Positions 44,501-53,531 of a DNA stretch of 64,000 nucleotides are shown one piece after another. The position numbers were made by a program, and so were the translations under genes. The stretch is from assembly GCA_016867715.1 (NCBI GenBank), contig VGIW01000004.1, positions 1 to 64,000 of the forward strand, given 5' to 3'. The first letter of the stretch is position 1. Every line of letters begins with the position of its first letter. Source of the DNA: Candidatus Eisenbacteria bacterium. Lineage in GTDB: Bacteria > Orphanbacterota > Orphanbacteria > Orphanbacterales > Orphanbacteraceae. The notes beneath the pieces were generated by a model, which did not search any database, was not told the DNA's origin, and was given only the letters and a program-made list of their open reading frames with translations.

Positions 44501-47500
44501 CCGCGGGGCTTGCGGATTCCGGAGCCGCCATCCTCCTGCGAGGCGACGCGTCGCCGGTCTTCTCGAACAACCTCTTCCGCGAGAGCCGGGCGAACAAGAC
44601 GGGAGGTGTCCTCCTCGCGCTGGACGATTCGCGGCCCTCCCTTCTCGGCAACGAGATCTTCTTGAACTCGGTGGACACACGCGGGGGGATCATCCACCTC
44701 GCGGGAGCGGGGGGCTTGATCGCCGGGAACACGATCTCCGATAACCGCGGCGGCGGGTGGGCGATCATCATCGACGACTGCGCGCCGGTCGTCTACAACA
44801 ACTCGATCACGTACAACGACAACGGAATCCAAGCGGCCGGGAGCCCCGCCCTGATCTCCGGAACGGTCTTCGACCACAACAACGTCTTCCGGCACGACCA
44901 GGACTACTCCGAGAGCTTCCTCCAGTCGGTCGACACGACGGGCCTCGGAAATATCTCGGTTAACCCGCTCTACTGCGATCGCCAGCGGCGCTTGTACACG
45001 CTCTTCGATCACTCTTCTCTCGCTGCGTCCGGGCGCGGCGGGGGGAGGATCGGAGCCCGCAGGGTGGGATGCAGCACGCCGATTCACTACGTGAGCGCGG
45101 AGGGATCGAACTCGTATCCGTACGCGACGGCCGCGACGGCGGCCCATCGGATCCAGGACGCGCTCGATGTGGCGGGCCTCGCAGGGTTCTCCAACCCGGC
45201 CGACTCGATCGACGAAGTGCGCGTGGCCGGAGGCTCGTACGACGAGACGATCCAGCTTCCGACGAACGTCCGTCTCCTCGGTGGGTACAATCCCGCGGAC
45301 TTCAACATTCGAGACGCGGACCGATACGCCACCGAGATCCGCGCCGGAGGCCGAGGAACCGTGGTCGCGATCGACTCGGGCGCGGTCGGCGCGGGGAGGG
45401 TGCAGACGACTCTCGAGGGCTTCGTTCTCTCGGGGGGGCAGGGAGAGAAGGGGGGCGGCATCCGCGTCGGCAAGGACGGAAGACCTACGATCCGGGACAA
45501 CGTGGTGCGGGATTCCCGGGCCGCGCTCGGCGGCGGGATCTTCATCGACGAGGGCGCGCGTCCCATCGTCGAGAGGAATCTGGTTCTCCGTGACACGGCC
45601 GAGGCGGGCGCGGGCGTCTACGTCAACGGCCGCGCGGGGTTCAGCTCGAGCGCGATGGCGCTGCGAATGAACACGTTCGTGTTCAATCACACGCTGGCCG
45701 ATACGGCGGGCGCCATTCATCTTCAGGACGCCAACCCGAGCTTCCAGACGAGCATTGTCGCCTACTCGACGGGGGGAGAAGCCCTCATCCACGACGGGAC
45801 GCTTGTTCCGAACGTTCGGAACAACCTCTTCTACGGAAACGAAAAAGGCGACAGTATCCCGTGGCTCTCTCCGGGCGCGCTGCACGTCGTTGCTCCTCCC
45901 GCCTTCTGTGATACGGCGTCCGACGTCTACGGGGTCTTGTTCGACCGCGACTCGATTGCCGCCGGCCGGAGCGCGGTTCGAGATACGTGCGCGGTGACCG
46001 TCTGGGGCTCGGAGGGCGTGGGGTGCACGCGGCCCGGCCATCGCTTCCTCGTCTTCGAGGATCCGCAACGGAACCGGAACCCGGTATATCCCTACGTGTG
46101 CGCGCCGAACTCGGCGAGAAGGCTCTCCGACGTCCTCGGCCGCGTGAACCCGGGCGACAAGGTGGACGTGGCGGGGAGCGCGCTCCCGACCGGCGCGCGC
46201 TACACGGGGAACTACGAGGTGACCAAGCCGATCGTTCTTCGCGGCAGCTTCGATCCGGGCTTCACGCGGGCCGAGCCGAATCCCGATTCGGTCGATCTTC
46301 TGACCATTCTCCTGCCGGCGTCCGAGGGGCCGATCCTGACGATCCGCCAGGATTCGGCCGCCGCTTCGGATCCCTCTCTCGTCATCGACTCGACCGCGGA
46401 GATCTCGGGGTTCACGTTCACGGGCGGGAACGCGGTGCTCGTGAACGGCGGCGCGATCCGCAGCGTGAACGGCGCGGCCCCGACGATCAAGAAGAACGTG
46501 TTCGAGAGCAATATGTCCAAGAACTGGGGCGGAGCGATCGCGATGGAGAACGCGGTCTCGCCCCGGATCTACGACAACTACTTCTACCGGAACTCGGCCG
46601 GAATCGGCGGGGGCGTCTATCTGACCGGCGCGTCCGATCCCGTGATTCGGCGCAACATCTTCTCCGCGAACACGGCGAAGCTGTACGGCGGGCTTCGAAT
46701 GGAAGGCACCACGGACGGCGGCTCGGTGGACAACAACGTCTTTTTCCGGAACGCGGCGGGGGCCATTTCGGTCTCGGAGTCCGCGGGAGACCTGGTTCTC
46801 CGCAACAACGCCGTCGCCTCGAACGGCGGGCACGGGATCACGCTCGCGCCCTTCTTCGACGGGATTCGGACGCCGACTCTCTCCCACAACAACGTGTGGG
46901 CGAACTCGTCCGGGAACTACCTCAACCTCGGCGCCGGGGAAGGGGATATCCACGAGAACCCGTCCTTCTGCAACACCGAGATTCGAACCGACGTGACGAC
47001 GGCCAAGAAGACAAGGCGGGACTTCTTCCGCTACCAACGTTGCTCGCCGCTTCTCTACGCGGGAAGCGATCCTCTCTCCGACTTGAACGCGCACATCGGC
47101 GTCGCGTCTCTCGCGGATCCCACGTGCCCGGACACGGTGAGCCCGGTCCTCAACATCGGGTTCGTCATGCATTCGACGATCCCCGGCGCGGCGAATCTCT
47201 ATGTGGTTCCGAGCGAGGCGATCGCCCGGGACTCGGTTCTCGTCCGGCTCATGTACGCCGACGCGAAGATCGAGTCGATCGTGGTCGGCGACAACATCAT
47301 CGTGGTGACCGTCTATCGGTTCGACTCGACCGAAGTCGACCTCGGGCTCGGCGATCCGGGGCTTTCCATCTACCGGAGCGGGAACATCGAGCTCAGGACC
47401 GCCGACACGTTGATCGTCGAGGCGCGCGCGGTCGATCGGTGCGGGCAAGTGGGCACGGCCCGGCGGCACTTCTCATCGAGTCTCTTCGTGCGGGGAACGC

Positions 47501-48162
47501 CCGGGAAGATGTGGACCGTCGATCGCCGGCTCCGGCTCGACGTCCCCTCGGACGCGTTCTCCGCAAGCGGGGCGGTGATCACCGAAGCGCTGACCGCGGG
47601 GCCTTTCACGGACGGAGCCCCGCCTCTCGCGGGACCTTACGGTCTGCACGTTTCGCAGATCCGGCCGATCGCCCCGCTCACCGTCTCTGTGAGGCTCGAA
47701 GGTTTGGGCGTGAACGAAGAGACGCGATCCGGGGTCGCCCTGTACCGCTGGGAACGGGAGGGGTGGACGCACATCGAGTCGCGGATCGACCCGGATCGGA
47801 ACGAGGTGATCGCAGGCATTCAGGAGAGCGGAACGTACGCCGTCTTCCACTCGGTGAGCGTGAAGAGCGGAGAAGTGCCGCCGAGGGAGTTCGCGCTTCA
47901 CGCGAACAAGCCGAACCCGTTCAACCCGGCCACGCGGATCGCTTTCGATCTCCCATCGCGCGAAACGGCAAGCCTGCGGGTCTTCGACGTGCGAGGGCGC
48001 GAGGTGCGAACGCTCGTGCGCGAGACGTTGCCGCAAGGCCGTTACGAGTACATCTGGGACGGGACCGACAACTCCGGTCGGCCGGTCGCTTCGGGAGTGT
48101 ACTTCTATCGCGTCGTGGCCGGCGATCAATCGGCCACCCGCAAGATGACGCTGGTCCGCTAG
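41512..48162 (+). CDS. Giant secreted beta-helix protein: six tandem modules plus FlgD-like sorting module
   Basis: A 2216-residue protein; ATG 41512 with AAAGGAG 11 nt upstream. Signal peptide residues 1-24. Six modules of about 250-360 residues start near 25, 342, 587, 894, 1191 and 1510. Each has a pectate-lyase-type lead (YVSAGGNEVYPYDTPARA, then A-x-x-G-D-T-V-x-V-A-x-G-T-Y, then L-x-G-G-W/Y), a right-handed beta-helix run of parallel-helix repeats (FVIRGSNNTVGEGSAIHI; PIIRDN type), and a linker with a Cys pair (FCD ... GC). A beta-domain (~1875-2110) precedes the sorting module (N-K-P-N-P-F-N-P; D-G-T-D-N-S-G-R; SGVYFYRVV). Relatives bind or cleave polysaccharides; no active site is evident. 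Confidence 0.85.
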   Translation: MNGRNVFGSLLACFLLLVPLSSEGAVRYAALSSQFGTTPAPPYTNLLTPADRIQDALSSSAPGDTVLVAGIPVEDALEFGWAYVERIRIPRGVVLLGGWDYRAAVAGRPSTNQRLFDVDSLWTTIGPLEAGIAVSFVVDSVKVYDTTEVGGSPVIDSSWVFLGPDSNTVFSGFVIRGSNNTVGEGSAIHIRSGSPTIRRNVLVDSRSTGRGGAIFLAAGSPLIEHNTIALTLSAPWGGSIQIAGGSPIIRDNILYSTAVGSGISCSDSAGTPVISYNLFFENAAGDLSGCAADTSNLFGMNPVFCGILDGDYRIYQESRIQGLASDGTIPGAWGIGCRAGTKYVSAGGNEVYPYDTPARASRSLDSVFAIANPKDTIRVAVGTYRENLEMIPGIVLEGGWDTFFSSSPWTKAAEVAHGTVILPDDPEKPALRFSSGASDTTRLSFLVMSGAIGGNGALLDVDSGRVEIVHLSILANVTPEVFGSLVRAGDAAEVTVRYGMFAHNEGLPIFDCEGNAFLSINSCNFYANDLDFAADCAAVVNDTTHRYPYFCDPENSDFRVYQEGGFGEAVPGLRPIGALSVGCSYLVHYIRPGSEPGVFPYETPERASSDVQTVLALAERGDTVRFAEGVYETNLVLTGGEYLEGGFESGTFAGRDPFRRPSVLSGIAPGAPTVRFAGRYAQFATSGGMNGFVLTHNEGVDGPGLVIGEGSRPIVRNCVIRDNRVDFAVNPEHPAAGIVMKGSSAEIQAVGTVINNSIVNNTINGATTSSLAASGVYIQDAGYSVDDPLRFRKNLVAHNTGARAGLVVNEDRRDLDTNYVYANLTADGVSGNIENLTSVPIAPRNLQVDPAFCDPDEGDWALSSCTPAVIGATGDTVLGALPISEECVCPNEVFLVNPQAPTPGYPFRARRNASRTISALAPYLSRGDTVKVSLGTVSDRFELVGGVVYKGGYSVNSYTEAGRGAGVSRVSAGSNSRLIYGGPGVDSTTLIDGFTLAAGLADSGAAILLRGDASPVFSNNLFRESRANKTGGVLLALDDSRPSLLGNEIFLNSVDTRGGIIHLAGAGGLIAGNTISDNRGGGWAIIIDDCAPVVYNNSITYNDNGIQAAGSPALISGTVFDHNNVFRHDQDYSESFLQSVDTTGLGNISVNPLYCDRQRRLYTLFDHSSLAASGRGGGRIGARRVGCSTPIHYVSAEGSNSYPYATAATAAHRIQDALDVAGLAGFSNPADSIDEVRVAGGSYDETIQLPTNVRLLGGYNPADFNIRDADRYATEIRAGGRGTVVAIDSGAVGAGRVQTTLEGFVLSGGQGEKGGGIRVGKDGRPTIRDNVVRDSRAALGGGIFIDEGARPIVERNLVLRDTAEAGAGVYVNGRAGFSSSAMALRMNTFVFNHTLADTAGAIHLQDANPSFQTSIVAYSTGGEALIHDGTLVPNVRNNLFYGNEKGDSIPWLSPGALHVVAPPAFCDTASDVYGVLFDRDSIAAGRSAVRDTCAVTVWGSEGVGCTRPGHRFLVFEDPQRNRNPVYPYVCAPNSARRLSDVLGRVNPGDKVDVAGSALPTGARYTGNYEVTKPIVLRGSFDPGFTRAEPNPDSVDLLTILLPASEGPILTIRQDSAAASDPSLVIDSTAEISGFTFTGGNAVLVNGGAIRSVNGAAPTIKKNVFESNMSKNWGGAIAMENAVSPRIYDNYFYRNSAGIGGGVYLTGASDPVIRRNIFSANTAKLYGGLRMEGTTDGGSVDNNVFFRNAAGAISVSESAGDLVLRNNAVASNGGHGITLAPFFDGIRTPTLSHNNVWANSSGNYLNLGAGEGDIHENPSFCNTEIRTDVTTAKKTRRDFFRYQRCSPLLYAGSDPLSDLNAHIGVASLADPTCPDTVSPVLNIGFVMHSTIPGAANLYVVPSEAIARDSVLVRLMYADAKIESIVVGDNIIVVTVYRFDSTEVDLGLGDPGLSIYRSGNIELRTADTLIVEARAVDRCGQVGTARRHFSSSLFVRGTPGKMWTVDRRLRLDVPSDAFSASGAVITEALTAGPFTDGAPPLAGPYGLHVSQIRPIAPLTVSVRLEGLGVNEETRSGVALYRWEREGWTHIESRIDPDRNEVIAGIQESGTYAVFHSVSVKSGEVPPREFALHANKPNPFNPATRIAFDLPSRETASLRVFDVRGREVRTLVRETLPQGRYEYIWDGTDNSGRPVASGVYFYRVVAGDQSATRKMTLVR

Positions 48163-48182
48163 AGGCTACAGGAAGGGAAACC

Positions 48183-48803
48183 ATGTCGCCACGAATGTTC
48201 TTGAGGAGGAGGGGCCCGCTGGCGGGGATCGCCCTCGTTCTTCTCGTTCTTTCCGGTTGCGGAGACGACGAGGGGGTGACCGAGCCTCCGGTCGTTTCGC
48301 TTCTGGCTTCCGGATGGCAACGGTTCGCGGCAGCCGATTACGCGGGAGCGATCGAGAAGTTCGAGGATGCGGTTGAGAGCGACCGGGGTCTCGGGGAAGG
48401 CCACAACGGGATCGGTTGGTGCTATTTCCGGCTCGATTCCCTCGATCTCGCCCTCGCGGAGTTCCAGACATCGATCGCGAAGGGGCTTGTCGGGGCCGAC
48501 GCGCAGGCCGGACGCTGTCTCATCCTGAACCGGATGGACGAGTATCGGCAGGCGATTTTCGCCGGGGAAGCGGTTCTTGCGATCGATCCGCTCTTCAAGC
48601 TCGCCGCCGACCCGACCGTCGATGTGCGCGACGTCCGGCTCGCGATGGCTCAATCACACCTCGCGCTCGGGGAATACGCGGAGACGCTCGATCAGCTGAC
48701 GAACATCGATTCCGCGATCCAGATCAATCCGAACTCGGCGACCTTCGTCTCCGAGCTGATCGCGGCGATCGAACACCTGACGGCGTTCTTGTCGGTCTAT
48801 TGA
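48183..48803 (+). CDS. TPR-repeat lipoprotein
   Basis: A 206-residue protein, 20 nt after the giant gene, ATG 48183 with AGGAAGG upstream. The signal sequence ends in L-S-G-C, a good lipobox. Residues ~45-160 carry TPR-like helices (GWQRFAAADYAGAIEKFEDAV; GIGWCYFRLDSLDLALAEFQ). TPR lipoproteins scaffold outer-membrane or periplasmic assemblies; this one probably shares a transcript with the giant protein and may assist its export or display. That role is inferred from position only. Confidence 0.78.
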   Translation: MSPRMFLRRRGPLAGIALVLLVLSGCGDDEGVTEPPVVSLLASGWQRFAAADYAGAIEKFEDAVESDRGLGEGHNGIGWCYFRLDSLDLALAEFQTSIAKGLVGADAQAGRCLILNRMDEYRQAIFAGEAVLAIDPLFKLAADPTVDVRDVRLAMAQSHLALGEYAETLDQLTNIDSAIQINPNSATFVSELIAAIEHLTAFLSVY

Positions 48804-48913
48804 GCCCCGACTGGGGCATGCTTCCTGCAGTGCCCCGGGGATCACGGACTTCATCTTCTCGCGGGGCGGGTCTCTTCCGCACAGAGAATGAGGTACGAAG
48901 CGCGCGGAACCCG

Positions 48914-48922
48914 TGCTAGACT
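48914..48922 (+). promoter_or_regulatory. Extended -10 element upstream of ppdK
   Basis: TGCTAGACT, like the element at 39585; no clear -35. Start of ppdK lies 138 nt further on. Weak evidence. Confidence 0.3.
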
Positions 48923-49059
48923 GCGAGTGCCGCTTCGCGCGGCTTTTCCGCGCAGGAATCGATGCTGAGCGATGGATTCCGATCTTCTTCCGGGTGAATC
49001 GGAGGGATCTTCGATCGCCCGGCGAACGAGAGACGTTTGCGAGAAGGAGCGACGCGTTC

Positions 49060-51891
49060 ATGAGCACCGAGAAGAGCAAGAGAAAGAAGAGAATCTACTT
49101 CTTCGGCGCCGGCCAAGCGGAAGGTCACGCGAAGATGCGCGATCTTCTGGGCGGAAAGGGGGCCGACCTCGCCGAGTTGAACCGGATCGGGATTCGAGTC
49201 CCCGCCGGGTTCACCATCACCACCGAGGTGTGCACGGAGTACCAGAAGGTCGGCAAGAAGCTTCCTCCCGGGCTGAAGGAAGAAGCGAAGAACCACTTGA
49301 AGCGCGTCGAGAAGCTGATGGGCGCCCGCTTCGGCGATCCGGAGAACCCTCTCCTTCTCTCGGTTCGCTCGGGGGCGCGGGTCTCGATGCCGGGGATGAT
49401 GGATACGGTCCTGAACATCGGCCTCAACGATCGGACGATCGTCGGCCTCGTCGGCAAGATGGGCGATGCGCGGGCCGCGTACGACTGTTACCGCCGTTTC
49501 GTGCAGATGTACGGGGACGTCGTTCTTTCGGTGGACGGCGAGGAGCTTGAGGAGCTGCTCGAGAGGAAGAAGAAGAGACGCCGCGTCCGTCTGGACAAGG
49601 ACCTTCCCGCCGACGCGCTGAAGGAGCTCGTCGCCGAGTTCAAGAACGTCGTGCGCGAGACGACCGGCAGACCGTTCCCGGAGGACCCGCACGAACAACT
49701 CTGGGGTGCCGTGGGGGCCGTGTTCGACTCGTGGGACGGCAAGCGCGCGGTGGAGTATCGCCGCCTTCACAGGATCCCGAACGATTGGGGGACCGCCACC
49801 AACGTACAGGCGATGGTGTTCGGGAATCTCGGCGAGACGAGCGCGACCGGCGTCGCTTTCACGCGCGACCCGGCGACGGGCGAGAAGCGGTTCTATGGCG
49901 AGTACCTCACCAACGCGCAGGGCGAGGACGTGGTCGCCGGCATCCGCACCCCCCATCCGATCAACATCGCGGGGCAGGGGGAGAGCGGGCTTGTCTCGCT
50001 CGAGGAGGAGATGCCGGAGGTTTACGCCGAACTCGTCGACAACTATAAGAAAATCGAGAAGCACTACCGCGAGATGGCGGACATCGAGTTCACGGTGCAG
50101 CGGGGGAAACTCTGGATGCTGCAGACGCGCTCCGGGAAACGGACGTCCGTCGCCGCGATCAAGATCGCGGTGGACATGGTCGCCGAGGGCCTCATCAGCA
50201 AGGAAGAGGCGGTCAAACGGGTTGATCCGGATCAGCTCGACCAGCTCCTCCACCCGATGTTCGACCCGAAGGCCGAGCGGAAGGTCGTCGCGAAGGGCTT
50301 GAACGCGTCGCCGGGGGCGGCGACGGGCCGGGTCGTCTTCTCGGCCGACGAGGCGGTCGCGGAGACGAAGAAGGATCCGAAGGCGAAGGTGATCCTCGTG
50401 AGGACCGAGACGTCTCCCGAGGACATCCACGGGATGGCGGTCGCGCAGGGGATCCTGACCTCGCGCGGAGGCATGACCTCCCACGCGGCGGTCGTGGCGC
50501 GCGGGATCGGCAAGTGCTGCGTCGCGGGGTGCGGAGACATTCACGTCGACCGGAAGAAAGGGCTCTTCCACGCCAAGGGGGCCACGGTTCGCCGAGGCGA
50601 GTGGATTTCCCTCGACGGTTCGACGGGAGAGGTGATGCTCGGCCAGGTTCCGGTCGTCGACTCCGAGGTGAATCAGGTTCTCCTCGGCCGGAAGAAGCGC
50701 GAAGAATCTTCCCTTTACATGTTCTTCGAGAAGCTGATGTCGTGGGCGGACGGCATCCGCCGGCTCGGCGTTCGCACGAACGCGGAGACGCCGCTCGACT
50801 CGTTCCGCGCCGTCCGGTTCGGCGCGGAAGGGATCGGTCTCGCCCGCACCGAGCACATGTTCTTCGAGGGGGATCGGATCGACGCGGTGCGCGAGATGAT
50901 TCTCTCGCGCGACCGCGACGGCCGGAGAAAGGCGCTCGCGAAGCTCCTCCCGCTCCAGCGGCAAGACTTCGTCGAGATCTTCCGCGTCATGGAAGGGAAG
51001 CCGGTGACGGTCCGCACGCTGGACCCGCCGCTTCACGAGTTCCTTCCGGCGACGCCGAATGAGATCCGCGACCTCGCGGCGAAGATGGGCGTGAAGCCGA
51101 AGAAGCTTCAACAGATCGTCGACTCGCTGCACGAGCTGAACCCGATGCTCGGGCATCGAGGCTGCCGTCTCGGAATCGTCTTCGAGGAGATCACGGAGGT
51201 GCAGGCCCGAGCTATCATGGAAGCGGCGTGCATCGTGAAGAAGGAAGGGCGCAAGGTCCTTCCTGAGGTGATGATCCCGCTCGTGGCGACGAAGAAGGAG
51301 CTCGAGCTGCAGCGGGAGATCGTCGAGCGGGTCGCGCGAGAGGTGATGGAGGAGCAGGGAGTGAAGTTCCCGTACCTCGTCGGCACGATGATCGAGCTTC
51401 CTCGGGCGGCCCTGACTGCGGACGAGATCGCCGAGGCGGCCGACTTCTTCTCGTTCGGGACGAACGATCTCACGCAGACGGCGTTCGGTCTCTCCCGCGA
51501 CGACGCGGGCCGCTTCCTTCCCTACTACGTCGAGCACGGGATCCTTCCCGCGGATCCCTTCGCGATGATCGATCAGGCGGGAGTCGGCATCCTCATGAGA
51601 ATCGGAGTGGAGAAGGGGCGCTCGACAAAACCTGATCTCAAGGTTGGGATCTGCGGCGAGCACGGCGGGGAGCCCTCCTCGGTCCGCTTCTGCCATCGGG
51701 TGGGTCTCGACTACGTGAGCTGCTCTCCGTTCCGAGTACCGATCGCACGGCTCGCCGCCGCGCACGCCGTCCTCGAAGAGAAGGGGGGACCGACGCCCCC
51801 GGCGCGGGTGCGCGGGGGGAAGAGGGCCGCGGGGAAAGCCGCGATGAAGACCCCGAAGAAGAAAGCCGCGAAGAAGAGCGCGCGCCGATAA
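49060..51891 (+). CDS. ppdK: Pyruvate, phosphate dikinase with basic C-terminal tail
   Basis: A 943-residue protein; ATG 49060 with GAAGGAG 10 nt upstream. The ATP-grasp domain begins LLGGKGADLAELNRIGIRVPAGF; SVRSGARVSMPGMMDTVLN follows. The swivelling domain holds the catalytic His475 in GGMTSHAAVVARGIG. The PEP/pyruvate TIM barrel has FGTNDLTQTAFGLSRDDAG and the final G-E-H-G-G-E-P-S-S-V. It interconverts PEP, ATP and Pi with pyruvate, AMP and PPi. Usual length is about 870-880; here an N-terminal basic segment and a Lys/Ala/Arg tail (residues ~910-943; AAGKAAMKTPKKKAAKKSARR) make the difference. It is closed by a terminator. Confidence 0.97.
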   Translation: MSTEKSKRKKRIYFFGAGQAEGHAKMRDLLGGKGADLAELNRIGIRVPAGFTITTEVCTEYQKVGKKLPPGLKEEAKNHLKRVEKLMGARFGDPENPLLLSVRSGARVSMPGMMDTVLNIGLNDRTIVGLVGKMGDARAAYDCYRRFVQMYGDVVLSVDGEELEELLERKKKRRRVRLDKDLPADALKELVAEFKNVVRETTGRPFPEDPHEQLWGAVGAVFDSWDGKRAVEYRRLHRIPNDWGTATNVQAMVFGNLGETSATGVAFTRDPATGEKRFYGEYLTNAQGEDVVAGIRTPHPINIAGQGESGLVSLEEEMPEVYAELVDNYKKIEKHYREMADIEFTVQRGKLWMLQTRSGKRTSVAAIKIAVDMVAEGLISKEEAVKRVDPDQLDQLLHPMFDPKAERKVVAKGLNASPGAATGRVVFSADEAVAETKKDPKAKVILVRTETSPEDIHGMAVAQGILTSRGGMTSHAAVVARGIGKCCVAGCGDIHVDRKKGLFHAKGATVRRGEWISLDGSTGEVMLGQVPVVDSEVNQVLLGRKKREESSLYMFFEKLMSWADGIRRLGVRTNAETPLDSFRAVRFGAEGIGLARTEHMFFEGDRIDAVREMILSRDRDGRRKALAKLLPLQRQDFVEIFRVMEGKPVTVRTLDPPLHEFLPATPNEIRDLAAKMGVKPKKLQQIVDSLHELNPMLGHRGCRLGIVFEEITEVQARAIMEAACIVKKEGRKVLPEVMIPLVATKKELELQREIVERVAREVMEEQGVKFPYLVGTMIELPRAALTADEIAEAADFFSFGTNDLTQTAFGLSRDDAGRFLPYYVEHGILPADPFAMIDQAGVGILMRIGVEKGRSTKPDLKVGICGEHGGEPSSVRFCHRVGLDYVSCSPFRVPIARLAAAHAVLEEKGGPTPPARVRGGKRAAGKAAMKTPKKKAAKKSARR

Positions 51892-51914
51892 CGCAAGGTC
51901 GGTCTGTCCGAGCG

Positions 51915-51944
51915 AACGGGGGAGGCGATTCTCCCCCGTTTCAT
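51915..51944. terminator. Terminator between ppdK and the sigma-54 activator (bidirectional)
   Basis: AACGGGGGAG (51915-51924) pairs perfectly with CTCCCCCGTT (51931-51940) over a 6-nt loop, then TCAT. The A/T ends allow it to serve both converging genes. Confidence 0.75.
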
Positions 51945-52016
51945 TAGGACATCAACCATCGAATCCAAAACGGACAAGGGGGCCGAGACGGGCCGTTCGG
52001 GTCCCGCCGCCCGGCC

Positions 52017-53516
52017 TCAGCCGAGCCCGTACTTCTTGATCTTCCGATAGAGGGTTCGCTCCCCGATCTCGAGGATCTCCGCGGCTCGCCGGCGGTTCCC
52101 TCCCGACTCGGCGAGCGCTTTCCGGATCGCCTCCTTCTCGTGGTCGGCCGCCGTCCGAGTCGCGCGCGGCTCGGCCGTCTCCTCGAGTTCGACCACTTCC
52201 GTTTCCGGTCCGAACGGGCCCTCGCGCGAGGGGCGGTACGAGGCGGAAGGAACGCGTCCGCCGCAGGCGCGGACCAGCATCTCGCGAAGCTCCGCGAGCT
52301 CCCGGCGGAGAGCGACGAGGTTCTGCAGGATCAGCTCCCGCTCCGTTCGCGTCGCGGCGTCGGGGAGGGGAACCGGAAGGTGGCGCGAGCGCGAGAAACG
52401 CTCCCCAAGGAAGCGCGCCGCCTCGTCCGCGTCGATCGTCTCCCCGTGCTCGAGGATGGTGAGCTTCTCGACCAGATTCTTGAGCTGTCGGATGTTCCCA
52501 GGCCAATGATATTCGGCGAGCGCCTGAAGGGCGTCCCGCGTAAAACGGACCGGTTCGATCCCGTGGTCGGCGCCCGCTTCCGCGGCGAAGGTTTGCACGA
52601 GGTCGGGAATGTCCTCGCGCCGCTCGCGGAGGGGCGGGAGGTGGAGCTGAATCACGTTGAGGCGGTAGAAGAGATCCTCGCGAAACCGGCCGGCCTGGAC
52701 CGCCGCCTCGAGGTCGGCGTTCGTCGCCGCGAGGAGGCGCACGTCCACGACCACGTCCCGCACGCCGCCGACCCGGAGAAAGCGCTTCTCCTCGAGAACG
52801 CGGAGGAGCTTGGCCTGCGTTTGGATCGGCATGTCGGCGATCTCGTCGAGGAAGAGCGTTCCCTTGTGGGCGAGCTCAAAGCGTCCCTCGCGCCGCGAGG
52901 TCGCCCCGGTGAAGGCGCCCTTCTCATGCCCGAACAGCTCGCTCTCGAGAACCCCCTCGGGGAGCGCTGCGCAGTTCACCGCGACGAACGGGTTCTCCCG
53001 GCGCCGGCTCTTCTCGTGAACGAGGCGCGCGGCGACATCTTTCCCCGTCCCGCTCTCGCCGGTGATGAGGATCGTCATCGAGGTGGGGGCCACCTGATCG
53101 ATCGTCCGGCGGATCCGCTCCATCTCGCGGCCCCGGCCGATGAGGCGAAGCTCCGGCTCCGGCGGTCTCTTCTCCGCGAGAAGACCGCGGACCGCGTCGA
53201 TCACCTCGCCGGTCGAGCGGCCGGAGAGGTTCAGGAACTCGTCGCCGACGAGCGAGGTGCGATCGGGCTCAGGAAGAAGGAGAGCCGCCCGAATCCCGGG
53301 GAAACGCCGGGCGAGACCGCGGAGAAGGACGCGCGGCGCGATCTCCTCCGGCATCCCCACGACGACGAGCGCACAGTTCCGGTCCGCTTTCAGGGCGCGG
53401 AGGGTCTCCTCGCCGCTCGCCAACTCGGCGACCTCGAAGCCGGCCTTCCGAAAGGCGGCCGGAAGATCCCGGTTTCTCTCCGGAATCCGTCCCGCGACAA
53501 ACACGGTGCTCGCCAT
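52017..53516 (-). CDS. Sigma-54-dependent transcriptional activator with degenerate receiver domain
   Basis: A 499-residue NtrC-family protein on the minus strand, ATG at 53516. Residues ~4-115 have a CheY-like outline ([14 protein letters not shown]) but the phospho-acceptor strand reads [10 protein letters not shown], with no Asp, and the acidic pair and the Lys of the K-P motif are also absent. The AAA+ domain is intact: Walker [22 protein letters not shown] for sigma-54 contact, Walker [13 protein letters not shown], arginine finger region in F-R-E-D-L-F-Y-R. The C-terminal Fis-type helix-turn-helix is [20 protein letters not shown]. It probably responds to something other than phosphorylation. 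Targets unknown. Confidence 0.92.
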   Translation of the reverse strand: MASTVFVAGRIPERNRDLPAAFRKAGFEVAELASGEETLRALKADRNCALVVVGMPEEIAPRVLLRGLARRFPGIRAALLLPEPDRTSLVGDEFLNLSGRSTGEVIDAVRGLLAEKRPPEPELRLIGRGREMERIRRTIDQVAPTSMTILITGESGTGKDVAARLVHEKSRRRENPFVAVNCAALPEGVLESELFGHEKGAFTGATSRREGRFELAHKGTLFLDEIADMPIQTQAKLLRVLEEKRFLRVGGVRDVVVDVRLLAATNADLEAAVQAGRFREDLFYRLNVIQLHLPPLRERREDIPDLVQTFAAEAGADHGIEPVRFTRDALQALAEYHWPGNIRQLKNLVEKLTILEHGETIDADEAARFLGERFSRSRHLPVPLPDAATRTERELILQNLVALRRELAELREMLVRACGGRVPSASYRPSREGPFGPETEVVELEETAEPRATRTAADHEKEAIRKALAESGGNRRRAAEILEIGERTLYRKIKKYGLG

Positions 53517-53531
53517 CGAACCCCCGAACTG

